NCBI GenBank assembly: GCA_963834405.1
Contig: CAWIBX010000002.1
Coordinates: 186,001-250,000 of the forward strand
Length of the DNA stretch: 64,000 nt
Origin: Bog-473 sp963834405
GTDB lineage: Bacteria > Actinomycetota > Acidimicrobiia > Acidimicrobiales > RAAP-2
Direction of reading: 5' to 3'
The notes beneath the pieces were generated by a model. That model ran no database searches and was not told where the DNA came from. It was given only the letters and a program-made list of their open reading frames with translations. Below, one piece after another: positions 34,604 through 42,816 of the stretch (position 1 is its first letter; every line of letters begins with the position of its first letter). The position numbers were made by a program, and so were the translations under genes.

Positions 34604-35869
34604 TCAGGTGGCCCGGAGGACATGAACCTCCCGTTTTCCTTTGCGCAACACGACGTACCGGTCGTGCAGCAGGTCGGCGGCGCCGAGACTCCGGGTGGCG
34701 TCCGCCTGCTGCACGTTGTTGACGTAGGCGCCGCCCTGGTCGATGGTCCGGCGGGCATCGCCCTTGGATTTCGCCAGCCCGGTGCGCTCCAGGACATCGA
34801 CGAGGGCGAGCCCGTCGAGGAGGTCGCGGCGGGGGACATCGGTCGAGGGCGCGTCCTCGGTGACGGCGAGGAGCATCTCCTCGCTCAGCCCGGCGATCTC
34901 CTGGCCGAACAGCGCGGCGGAGGCCTCCTCGCACTTGGCCACCTCCAGGGCGCCGTGGACCATCGCCACGACCTCCCGAGCGAGAGCCCGCTGGGCGGCG
35001 CGCCGCTCGGGGTGGTCCGCCGTCTCGGCGTCGAGCTCCCCGATAGCGGCGTGGTCCAAGAAGGTCAGGAAGCGGAGCAACTCCCCCACCTGCTCGTCCG
35101 GTGTGTTCACGAAGAACTGGTACATGGTGAACGGGCTGGTGCGGCGGGCATCGAGCCACACGGTGCCCGTCTCCGTCTTCCCGTACTTGGTGCCGTCAGG
35201 CTTCAGGATGAGCGGCGTGGTGAACCCCCACACTTCGTCCCCGCACACTTTGCGGATCAGCTCGATGCCCATGGTGATGTTGCCCCACTGGTCGCTCCCG
35301 CCGAACTGGAGGTCGCAGCCGTGGTCGAGGTGCAGGCGCAGGAAGTCGTAGGCCTGCAGCAACATGTAGCTGAACTCGGTGTACGAGATGCCTTGGTCCG
35401 GCCGCTCGAAGCGGGCCCGAACCGACTCCTTGGCCACCATCTGGTTGACGGTGAAGTGCTTGCCGACGTCGCGCAGGTACTCGAGGGTGGAGAGGTTCCC
35501 GAGCCAGTCGGCGTTGTTGAGGAGGAGCGCGTTGTCCAGGTTGAGGAATTGGCCCAGCTGCGGCCGCACCTTCTGGAGGTAGCCCTCGATGGTCTGGAGC
35601 GTCAGGAGCTGGCGCTCGTCCTCCTTGCCGCCGGGGTCGCCGATCATGCCCGTCCCCCCGCCGGCCAGCGAGATGGGCCGGTGTCCGGCGAGCTGGAACC
35701 GGCGAAGCGTGCAGAGCTGCAGGAGGTTGCCCACGTGGAGGCTGTCCGCCGACGGGTCGAAGCCCGCGTACACGGTCAGGCCGGGCTGATCGAGCCGCTT
35801 GGGGAGCTCCTGGTCGGTCATCTGGTGGATCAGGCCGCGGAAGGCGAGGTCCTCCGAGAGAGTGGGCAT
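34604..35869 (-). CDS. tyrS: Tyrosyl-tRNA synthetase
   Basis: A 421-residue class Ic synthetase. YAGFDPSADSLHVGNLL contains the HIGH-like LHVG motif; FGGSDQWGNITMG binds tyrosine; KPDGTKYGKTETG is the KMSKS-equivalent loop. The C-terminal S4 RNA-binding domain ends the protein (KSKGDARRTIDQGGAYVNN). ATG 35869 matches the family start; the frame stays open further upstream into the divergent carotenoid oxygenase promoter. Confidence 0.96.
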   Translation of the reverse strand: MPTLSEDLAFRGLIHQMTDQELPKRLDQPGLTVYAGFDPSADSLHVGNLLQLCTLRRFQLAGHRPISLAGGGTGMIGDPGGKEDERQLLTLQTIEGYLQKVRPQLGQFLNLDNALLLNNADWLGNLSTLEYLRDVGKHFTVNQMVAKESVRARFERPDQGISYTEFSYMLLQAYDFLRLHLDHGCDLQFGGSDQWGNITMGIELIRKVCGDEVWGFTTPLILKPDGTKYGKTETGTVWLDARRTSPFTMYQFFVNTPDEQVGELLRFLTFLDHAAIGELDAETADHPERRAAQRALAREVVAMVHGALEVAKCEEASAALFGQEIAGLSEEMLLAVTEDAPSTDVPRRDLLDGLALVDVLERTGLAKSKGDARRTIDQGGAYVNNVQQADATRSLGAADLLHDRYVVLRKGKREVHVLRAT

Positions 35870-35909
35870 GCCTTCGACTTTGCCATACGCCGGTAGGTTG
35901 ATCGGCCGC

Positions 35910-37250
35910 ATGGTCGTCGCCCCGCCGGTGCTCCCGATGGAGGGTTCGCTGCCACCCGACCTGGTCGGGACGTTCTTCCGAGTCGGACCCGGTGGGCCGG
36001 CGAACGGAGAAAGCGATGGCCGGACAGAGAGCCACGATGCGGGCGTCCACGGCGGTGCGCTGCATGCGATTGAGCTGCGGGACGGCGCCGCCGTCTCCTA
36101 CCTGTCGCGGGAGTCGGACGCCGACGCCGGGGTGTTCTGGCACGCCGGATCGGTTCTGGCGCTGCCCGAAACCGGCATGCCCCGTCGTTTTTCCCGGCTG
36201 TTGGAGCCCGAGGAGTTCGCCGGGAGCCTGCAGATCCCGATCGCGTCGCACACCCACCACATCGCCTCCGACGGCTGCCGCGTCTTGTTCTCGGTCGACG
36301 AGCAGAACGAGGACGGTACCGGCGGTTCGGGCGAGGACCTCCGGTTGCTCCTCGGGGAATGGGATGCCACGGGGGCCATGCGCAGGTCCCAGGCGGTCGC
36401 GCTGGAGCGGGCGACGTGGCAACACGACATCGCGGTCACCGGAGGGCACGTGGTGTTCATCGAGTCTCCGACCACGCGCGTGCCCGGTCTCGACAGCCCC
36501 GTGCCCTTCGGATGGGTCCCCGGCTCCGAGGGTTGGGCCGGCGTCGTGCCGAGGGGCGGTGGCGATGGCGATGGCGACGTGCGGTGGTTCCGTTACGACC
36601 CCGCGCTGGTCACGCACGTCCTCGGTGCCTGGGACGAAGGCGACCCGGACGCCGGAGGCGACATAGTTCTCTACGTCTGCCGCTACGAGGCGCCGGAACT
36701 GGGACAGCCGATCGACGTCACGGCCTCGGTCGTCGGCCCCGAAGGAATAGGCATGACGCCGATCGGCGGAAGCCTGGCCGTCCTGGAACACTGGCGCATC
36801 GGAGGCAACCGCGTGGAGCGGACCCAGGTCGACGAGCGCACCGTCGAGTACCCGCGCCGGGACGCTGTCGGCGAAGGCGGCCCGTTCCGTTACGGCTACT
36901 GCGTGGAGACGGCGTGGGCCGATGGGATGGCCGCACCGGGCGCAACGACGCGCGTCGGTCACCCTGGCCTGCTGAAGTTCGACCTGCAGCGCGACGAGGT
37001 GATGTCGTGGACGCCGGGCCGTGGGCGGACACCGAGCGAACCCGTCTTTGTGCGGGCCCGGGACGGACACGGCGACGACGAGGGCTGGCTTCTCTCCGTC
37101 GTGGACGATCCCGACCGCAAGGCGAGCGACCTCTACGTGCTCGATGCGTCAGCCTTCGGCCGCCGCGGGCCCGAGGCCGTCATCCACCTGCCGGAGCGCC
37201 TGCCGTTCCGCAGTCACGGAGAGTGGGTCCCGGCCGACCGTTACCGCTGA
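35910..37250 (+). CDS. Carotenoid oxygenase family protein
   Basis: A 446-residue RPE65/CCD-type non-haem iron dioxygenase. MEGSLPPDLVGTFFRVGPGGP is the conserved N-terminus; the His ligands of the beta-propeller are plausible at HTHHIASDG, TWQHDIAVTGGHVVFIE, and the C-terminal HLPERLPFRSHGEWVP. It likely cleaves carotenoids, apocarotenoids or stilbene-like compounds; the substrate is not predictable. TAGGTT is 10 nt before the ATG. No carotenoid biosynthesis genes are nearby. Divergent from tyrS with 40 nt between starts. Confidence 0.87.
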   Translation: MVVAPPVLPMEGSLPPDLVGTFFRVGPGGPANGESDGRTESHDAGVHGGALHAIELRDGAAVSYLSRESDADAGVFWHAGSVLALPETGMPRRFSRLLEPEEFAGSLQIPIASHTHHIASDGCRVLFSVDEQNEDGTGGSGEDLRLLLGEWDATGAMRRSQAVALERATWQHDIAVTGGHVVFIESPTTRVPGLDSPVPFGWVPGSEGWAGVVPRGGGDGDGDVRWFRYDPALVTHVLGAWDEGDPDAGGDIVLYVCRYEAPELGQPIDVTASVVGPEGIGMTPIGGSLAVLEHWRIGGNRVERTQVDERTVEYPRRDAVGEGGPFRYGYCVETAWADGMAAPGATTRVGHPGLLKFDLQRDEVMSWTPGRGRTPSEPVFVRARDGHGDDEGWLLSVVDDPDRKASDLYVLDASAFGRRGPEAVIHLPERLPFRSHGEWVPADRYR

Positions 37251-37342
37251 GGAAGACGGGCTATGCCGAACGCTGCTGCCCGGCGGGCCGCCGGGGAAAA
37301 GGAACGGCACGCACTCCAAAGGGCCGGGGACCGTTCAACGAC

Positions 37343-38518
37343 ATGGCACCCACGACCCTTCGAGACGGACCCCGGCCCGACACCGTGTCACGCCGCACCG
37401 AGGCCCTGGTGGCCAGCGTGACCCAGCACCACAAGGCGATCTCGGCCCATCAGAGCCAACTGCTGGCTGCCGTCGTGGAACTCGACCGGCGAAAGGCCTG
37501 GCGCGTCGACGGTGCGACCTCCATGGTGGCCTGGCTGGTGCAGCGGTGCGGCGTGTCTGCCAGCACGGCCCGGGAGTGGGTCACGGCTGCGGGCAAGTTG
37601 CACGAACTGCCCGAGATCTCAGACGCCCTGTCCAAGGGCAAGCTCTCCTTCGACCAGGTGAAGCCGTTGGTCGAGGTGGCCAAGCCCGAGACCGACGCCA
37701 CGCTGGCCGAACAGGCCACCCACTGGTCGGCCAAGCAGGTGCGCGAGCTGGCCACCGCCGCCCGGAACCAGACCGATGCGCAGGCCACCGGCGCGTTCGC
37801 CCGGCGATTCCTGCGCTTCGACGACCGGCGCCGCAGGGTCGCGGGCATGTTCTCCGCCGACCAGTACGCAGCGGTCAAGGGAGCGCTGGTGGCGCGGGCC
37901 AGTCGGAAGGTGTCTGACCGCACGCCCTTCGCCCAGCGGATGGCCGACGCACTCGTGGCAGTGTGCAGGGCGGACGCCGAGGGCGTGCCCGGAGTCGGAC
38001 GAGACGACCGGGCCGGCGGGCTGCATCGCAACCGTCCCACCGTCGTCGTGCACGCCGACTTGAGCTTCCTGGCGGGCGGCGAGGGCTCGGCCGAGCTCGA
38101 CGCCCTCGGGCCGGTCTCTCAGGAGGTCGCACGTCGCCTGGCGTGCGACGCCAAGGTGTTGGTGTCGGCCGACGGCGACACGGGTCAGAGCCTCAACCTG
38201 GGACGGACCCGGCGCGACCCGACGGACGCACAGCGCATCGAGATCCGGCGCCGCGACAAGGGCTGCCGGTTCCCGGGCTGTACGCACACCGAGTTCACGG
38301 ACGTCCACCACGTCCTGCACTGGGTCGACGGCGGGCGCACGGATCTCGACAACCTCACCGAGCTCTGTGACCAGCACCACCGCGCGGTCCACGAAATGGG
38401 CTGGAAGATGTCCGGCGACGCCAACGTCGAACTGACCTTCCGCAGCCCGACCGGGCGCCTCAGCCACTCCACGCCGTCGCCGGCCTTCACGTCAGCGCGA
38501 GACGGACCGCCTCGTTGA
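37343..38518 (+). CDS. DUF222 protein with C-terminal HNH endonuclease domain (13E12-like)
   Basis: A 391-residue protein. The helical DUF222 region spans about 15-270. The C-terminal HNH nuclease domain has GCRFPGCTHTEFTDVHHVLHWVDGGRTDLDNLTELCDQHHRAVH, with the CxxxC zinc pair, the HH, and the asparagine/histidine of the fold. Such genes resemble the actinobacterial REP13E12 family and are often multicopy or mobile. Its 3' end overlaps the menD 3' end by 32 nt on the opposite strand. Whether it acts as a homing-type nuclease is unknown. Confidence 0.85.
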   Translation: MAPTTLRDGPRPDTVSRRTEALVASVTQHHKAISAHQSQLLAAVVELDRRKAWRVDGATSMVAWLVQRCGVSASTAREWVTAAGKLHELPEISDALSKGKLSFDQVKPLVEVAKPETDATLAEQATHWSAKQVRELATAARNQTDAQATGAFARRFLRFDDRRRRVAGMFSADQYAAVKGALVARASRKVSDRTPFAQRMADALVAVCRADAEGVPGVGRDDRAGGLHRNRPTVVVHADLSFLAGGEGSAELDALGPVSQEVARRLACDAKVLVSADGDTGQSLNLGRTRRDPTDAQRIEIRRRDKGCRFPGCTHTEFTDVHHVLHWVDGGRTDLDNLTELCDQHHRAVHEMGWKMSGDANVELTFRSPTGRLSHSTPSPAFTSARDGPPR

Positions 38519-40154
38519 TCCGCTGATGGAGCGCCACGTTCTCTGAGCGCCCCGGCACCCGAACCCGGATCAGCGCGGGGGCCGGTTGGGCCAGCGCGCC
38601 GTCCAGCTGCGACAGCACCGCCACTTCGTGGACCGGGAGGCCGAAACCGCGGGCCACCTGAGCGAGGTCGGACACCGGGGGCGTGCCGAACAGTTGCTCG
38701 AAGGTCTCGCGGTCCGTCGACCCCGCCTGCGGGAGGAACGAGAAGATCCCGCCCCCGCCGTTGTCCAGGACCACGAAGTGACACGGCCAATCCGCCAGGT
38801 TGACCAAGCCGGAAACGTCGTGCAGCAACGCGAGGTCGCCGAGCAGCGCGATGGTGCGCGACCCCGCGGCGGCAACGCCGAGCGCGCTGGAGACGACGCC
38901 GTCTATGCCGTTCACCCCGCGGTTGGCCAGGACCCGTGGGGGCGCGGGCAGCGCCGGCGCGTACCACTCGAGGTCGCGGATGGGCATGGAGGCGGACACG
39001 AACACCGTGGCTCCGGTCTCCCCGGCGTGCCGGTACACGGCCCGCGCGGCCTGCGGCTCGGTCAGGTCTGTCCCGAGCGCGGCGTCGATGGCACGCTGGG
39101 CCCGTTCCTCGCGCGTCATCCAGGATTCCAGCCACTCGCTCGCACAGGACTGCGCTCGCTCCAGGGCGGCGGCCAGCCAGACGTCGGCCGGCACGTGCTG
39201 GAACTCCGTCGAGACGCGGGTGGGGTCGGCCCATTGCCGCCACGGGTCCACGACCACCACGCGGGCGCCGGCGGCCGCCGCCTGCGAGACGTACCCGGCC
39301 AGGGCCTTGGAGAGCCAGGGTGTCCCGACGCTGACGACCGTCTCGGGGAGAGGCGGACCGGTCCGGACGATGGCGTCCGCGGCCGCAATCGTGCCCTCGA
39401 GCCGACAGCCCGACAGCGGATCGGCCAGGACCGGCCACCCGAGGCTCTGGGCGAGGTCCTGCACGAGCTTTGGGTCGGGCGACGCGGGCGACACCGCGCC
39501 GACGATCAGGACGCCGCGTCCCGCCAGCGGCGCCACGGCGGCCGTCCCTCCGTCCCCCGCGTCGACGGCGGAGACCCGCGGACCGTGACGAGGAGGCAGT
39601 CCCCCGGCCCCTCCCTCCAGCGGCTCGCGGAACGCCAGGTTCAGGTGCACGGGCCCGGGGCCATCCGGGCCGAGCGCCGCCTCGGCATGGGCGCGGACGG
39701 CCAGCGGCCTCCAGGTCGCGCGCTGGTCCTCCGACGGCACGCCGGGCGAGACCGCCCAGCGGGTCGAGGTCGTGAAGAGACCGACCTGGTCAATGGTCTG
39801 GGGCGCGCCGGTGCCGTGCAACTCCGGCGGCCGGTCGGCCGTGCAGACGATCAACGGCACCCGACCGTAGTGCGCCTCGACCACCGCAGGGTGCAGCTCG
39901 GCGGCGGCGGTCCCGCTCGTCACGCAGACGACAATCGGGCGGCCGGTGGCCTTGGCCAGCCCCAGGGCGAAGAACGCCGCACTCCGCTCGTCGAGGCGGA
40001 CGTGGATCCGCATCCCCGGCGCGTCCGCCAGTGCGAGGGCGAGCGGCGTCGAGCGCGAACCCGGGCACACGACGGCGTCGGTGATCCCGAGGTCGGCCCA
40101 CTCGTCGACGAGGGTCGCGGCAAAGGTCGCCTGTACGCTCACCGGGCGTGCCAC
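38487..40154 (-). CDS. menD: SEPHCHC synthase (MenD)
   Basis: A 555-residue thiamine-diphosphate enzyme, first committed step of menaquinone synthesis, joining 2-oxoglutarate and isochorismate. VVCPGSRSTPLALALAD at the N-terminus, TSGTAAAELHPAVVEAHY, LTADRPPEL-type segment (CTADRPPELHGTGAPQTIDQ), and the ThDP motif LLGDLALLHDVSGL near 430 are family marks. GTG at 40154 is the longest start; GTG 40142 (VSVQATF) is an alternative. Divergent with menH. Confidence 0.95.
   Translation of the reverse strand: MARPVSVQATFAATLVDEWADLGITDAVVCPGSRSTPLALALADAPGMRIHVRLDERSAAFFALGLAKATGRPIVVCVTSGTAAAELHPAVVEAHYGRVPLIVCTADRPPELHGTGAPQTIDQVGLFTTSTRWAVSPGVPSEDQRATWRPLAVRAHAEAALGPDGPGPVHLNLAFREPLEGGAGGLPPRHGPRVSAVDAGDGGTAAVAPLAGRGVLIVGAVSPASPDPKLVQDLAQSLGWPVLADPLSGCRLEGTIAAADAIVRTGPPLPETVVSVGTPWLSKALAGYVSQAAAAGARVVVVDPWRQWADPTRVSTEFQHVPADVWLAAALERAQSCASEWLESWMTREERAQRAIDAALGTDLTEPQAARAVYRHAGETGATVFVSASMPIRDLEWYAPALPAPPRVLANRGVNGIDGVVSSALGVAAAGSRTIALLGDLALLHDVSGLVNLADWPCHFVVLDNGGGGIFSFLPQAGSTDRETFEQLFGTPPVSDLAQVARGFGLPVHEVAVLSQLDGALAQPAPALIRVRVPGRSENVALHQRINEAVRLALT
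40134..40139 (+). promoter_or_regulatory. Probable -10 hexamer for menH (TACGCT, leaderless)
   Basis: TACGCT 8 nt before the menH GTG. It lies inside the first codons of menD on the opposite strand. Confidence 0.5.
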
Positions 40155-40912
40155 TCCACGTCGAGGTGCGCGGCACGGGTCCCCCGATGGCGCTGCTGCA
40201 CGGCTTCACTCAGACCGGGCGCCTCTGGGGCGCGTTCGGAGAGCAGCTCGAAGCGGCCTACACCCTGATCGCCTTCGACCTGCCCGGGCACGCCGGGTCG
40301 GACGGCGTGCGGGCTGACCTGCCGGCGACCGCGGCGCTGGTGGCCGACTCGCTGCGCGCCACGATCGGAGACGAGCCCTGCGTTCTCCTGGGTTATTCCC
40401 TGGGTGCGCGCGTCGGCCTGCACCTCCTGCTGGGAGCGGACACGCCCGTGCACAGGGCCGTCCTCATCGGCGCCACAGGCGGGATCGAAGACCCCGCGGC
40501 GCGCGCGCGGCGTCGGGAGTCCGACGAGGAGACGGCGAACCACCTCGAAGACGACGGGGACGTCGCCGCGTTCGTGGACGCGTGGCTCGCCGGCCCGCTC
40601 TTCGCCCGATTGCCCCGCGCCGCGGCCGACCGGGACGAGCGGCGCCGCAACAGCGCGTCGGGCCTGGCGTCCAGCCTCCGGCTGTGCGGAACGGGCACCC
40701 AGGAGCCCTTGTGGGAGCGCCTGCCCGAGGTAGGGGTGCCGCTCCTGGCACTTGCCGGGAGCGACGACAACCGCTTCGCGGCGCATGCGCTGCGGATAGG
40801 GGCGTCCGCGCCAAACGCCGTGGCGTCGCTCGTCCCCGGCGGTGGGCACGCGGTCCACCTGGCTCAGCCCGACCACACGTGGCGTCTGGTCGACCATTGG
40901 CTCTGCGCCTGA
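40148..40912 (+). CDS. menH: SHCHC synthase, alpha/beta hydrolase (MenH)
   Basis: A 254-residue alpha/beta hydrolase that removes pyruvate from SEPHCHC in menaquinone synthesis. ALLHGFTQTGRLW forms the oxyanion region, LLGYSLGARVGLHL carries the nucleophile Ser, and GGGHAVHLAQPD the catalytic His. The identity as MenH is supported by the adjacent menD, menA, menB and menE. GTG start only a few nt from the menD start on the opposite strand. Convergent with menA, 10 nt between stops. Confidence 0.9.
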   Translation: MPLHVEVRGTGPPMALLHGFTQTGRLWGAFGEQLEAAYTLIAFDLPGHAGSDGVRADLPATAALVADSLRATIGDEPCVLLGYSLGARVGLHLLLGADTPVHRAVLIGATGGIEDPAARARRRESDEETANHLEDDGDVAAFVDAWLAGPLFARLPRAAADRDERRRNSASGLASSLRLCGTGTQEPLWERLPEVGVPLLALAGSDDNRFAAHALRIGASAPNAVASLVPGGGHAVHLAQPDHTWRLVDHWLCA

Positions 40913-40922
40913 GCGACGCGCC

Positions 40923-41885
40923 TCACACCAGCAACCCCACGGTGAGGAGCGCGCCGACCACCATCTGCAGGCGCGCCGTCGCGCCGAGCATGGGGAGAAG
41001 CGCCCGGCCCGACCGATCGCCCAGCGCGAGGCGGATGGGATAGAACGCAAAGGGAAGGGCGAGGAGGGCCAGCAGCGACCAGCTCCGGTAATTGTGCAGG
41101 ACGCCCACGGCGAGCGCGGCGCCCATCAGGGTGAAGCAGTAGAGGAGACCGGCGTTCTTCCGCCCGAGCCGCACGGCGAGGGTCTTCTTCCCCGCCACCA
41201 TGTCCGTGTCGAGGTCGCGCAGGTTGTTGGCCTCGAGGAGCGCGGCCGCCAACAGGCCGACTGGCACGCCGCACCACAGGACGAACCCCCAGTCGTAGTC
41301 GTACTGGAACAGGTGCCCGCCCACCGAGGTGACGAAGGACGCATGCTGGACATACGCCGATCCGGCCGTGGCGACCAGACCGAAGAACACGAAGACGAAC
41401 AATTCCCCGAACCCGAGGTAGCCGTAGGGCCGCGGCCCACCCGTGTACCCCCACCCCGCCAACCCGCACAGCAGGCCGAGCGGTATGAACCACCAGGTGA
41501 CACGCGCCGCCAGGAGCAGTCCGGCGACGCCTGCCACACCGAAGGCGAGCAAGGCCGCGATCTGGACCTGCCGCGCGGTGGCGAGCTTCCCCGCCACGAG
41601 ACGGACGGGCCCCACCCGCGCCTCGTCCGTACCACGCAGACCGTCGGCGTAGTCGTTGACGTAGTTCGTCCCGATCTGGATTCCGAGCGCCACTATCAGG
41701 GCGAGCAGCGCGTTGAGCCACGAGACGCTCCGGTCGAAGCCCGTGCACACGGCCGCGTGGCACGAGCTCGAGATCTGTGGCGTCGTGATCACGAAGCGTC
41801 CGCTCGACAGATACCCGGCCGCCGTCCCGACCACCACGGGGACGACCGCCGCCGGCAGGGTGCGCGGCGCGCGCCCGCCAACCAC
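40923..41885 (-). CDS. menA: 1,4-dihydroxy-2-naphthoate polyprenyltransferase (MenA)
   Basis: A 320-residue UbiA-family membrane prenyltransferase attaching the isoprenoid chain. About nine membrane segments are expected. The two Asp-rich motifs are NYVNDYADG (about 74-82) and NNLRDLDTDMVAGKKTLAVRLG. GTG start, 16 nt from the menB stop, so cotranscribed with menB. Confidence 0.94.
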   Translation of the reverse strand: MVGGRAPRTLPAAVVPVVVGTAAGYLSSGRFVITTPQISSSCHAAVCTGFDRSVSWLNALLALIVALGIQIGTNYVNDYADGLRGTDEARVGPVRLVAGKLATARQVQIAALLAFGVAGVAGLLLAARVTWWFIPLGLLCGLAGWGYTGGPRPYGYLGFGELFVFVFFGLVATAGSAYVQHASFVTSVGGHLFQYDYDWGFVLWCGVPVGLLAAALLEANNLRDLDTDMVAGKKTLAVRLGRKNAGLLYCFTLMGAALAVGVLHNYRSWSLLALLALPFAFYPIRLALGDRSGRALLPMLGATARLQMVVGALLTVGLLV

Positions 41886-41901
41886 ACCTTCGGCGCTGGG
41901 T

Positions 41902-42795
41902 TCACGGGCGACGCGGGAAGCGGGAGAAGTCAGGCTGCCGGTGCTCCACGAACGCGTTCCGGCCCTCCTGGCCCTCCTCCGTCATGTAGAAGAGCATGGT
42001 GGCGTCGCCGGCGAGCTGCTGCACACCGGCCAGGCCGTCGTCCGCCGCATTCATTCCCGCCTTGATCATGCGCAGGGCGATCGGCGAGAGCCGGAGCATC
42101 TGCCGGCACCAGGCCACCGTCTCGCGCTCCAAGTCCTCGAGCGGCACGACGGCGTTGACGAGGCCCCACTCGAGCGCCTGCGCCGCGTCGTACTGGCGGC
42201 AGAGGAACCAGACCTCCTTCGCGCGCTTGAGCCCGATGGTCCGGGCCAGGATGGACGAGCCGTAGCCCCCGTCGAAGCTGCCGACCTTCGGGCCGGTCTG
42301 GCCGAACCGCGCGTTGTCGGCGGCGATGGTCAGGTCACAGACCAAATGGAGGATGTGGCCGCCGCCGACGGCGTACCCCGCGACCATCGCCACGATCGGT
42401 TTGGGGGTCCGTCGCATCTGGATCTGTAGGTCGAGCACGTTGAGGCGCCCGATGCCCCGCTGCGCGACCTCGTCGTCGCCTCCGACGTAGCCGTCCTCAC
42501 CGCGGATCTTCTGGTCCCCGCCGGAACAAAACGCGTCCGGCCCCTCACCGCACAGGATGATGACCCCCACATCGGGATCGTCACGCGCCAGGGTGAAGGC
42601 CTCCGTCAGCTCGAACAGCGTCTGCGGCCGGAAGGCGTTCCGCCGCTCGGGCCTACAGATGGTGATCTTCGCGATGCCCTCGGCCACCTCGTAGCGGATA
42701 TCGGAGAAGGATCCCCGTTGCGCCCAGGCCGGTGCGGGAAGTGGCCGGAGATCGTCCAGCGGATCTTCAGGCTTTCCAGTGACCACGGTTTGCAC
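41902..42795 (-). CDS. menB: 1,4-dihydroxy-2-naphthoyl-CoA synthase (MenB)
   Basis: A 297-residue crotonase-fold enzyme cyclising succinylbenzoyl-CoA. ICRPERRNAFRPQTLFEL, AFCSGGDQKIRGEDGYVG (oxyanion hole), AGYAVGGGHILHLVCDLTIA and FGQTGPKVGSFDGGYGSS are specific to MenB. GTG start. The -10 hexamer overlaps that of divergent menE. Confidence 0.96.
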   Translation of the reverse strand: MQTVVTGKPEDPLDDLRPLPAPAWAQRGSFSDIRYEVAEGIAKITICRPERRNAFRPQTLFELTEAFTLARDDPDVGVIILCGEGPDAFCSGGDQKIRGEDGYVGGDDEVAQRGIGRLNVLDLQIQMRRTPKPIVAMVAGYAVGGGHILHLVCDLTIAADNARFGQTGPKVGSFDGGYGSSILARTIGLKRAKEVWFLCRQYDAAQALEWGLVNAVVPLEDLERETVAWCRQMLRLSPIALRMIKAGMNAADDGLAGVQQLAGDATMLFYMTEEGQEGRNAFVEHRQPDFSRFPRRP

Positions 42796-42802
42796 GGCGC
42801 CC

Positions 42803-42809
42803 TACGCTA
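42803..42809. promoter_or_regulatory. Symmetric bidirectional -10 element for menE (+) and menB (-)
   Basis: TACGCTA. On the plus strand TACGCT (42803-42808) lies 8 nt before the menE GTG. On the minus strand TAGCGT (42809-42804) lies 8 nt before the menB GTG. Both fit TANNNT leaderless promoters, sharing a palindromic TA...TA frame, so the two promoters would compete for the same DNA. Confidence 0.55.
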
Positions 42810-42816
42810 CTGGCCG

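Noticed and set aside
35799..35909. An upstream extension of the carotenoid oxygenase frame
   Set aside because: The residues encoded there (SSWSVIWWIRPRKARSS) are antisense to tyrS codons; the conserved domain begins at the ATG at 35910.
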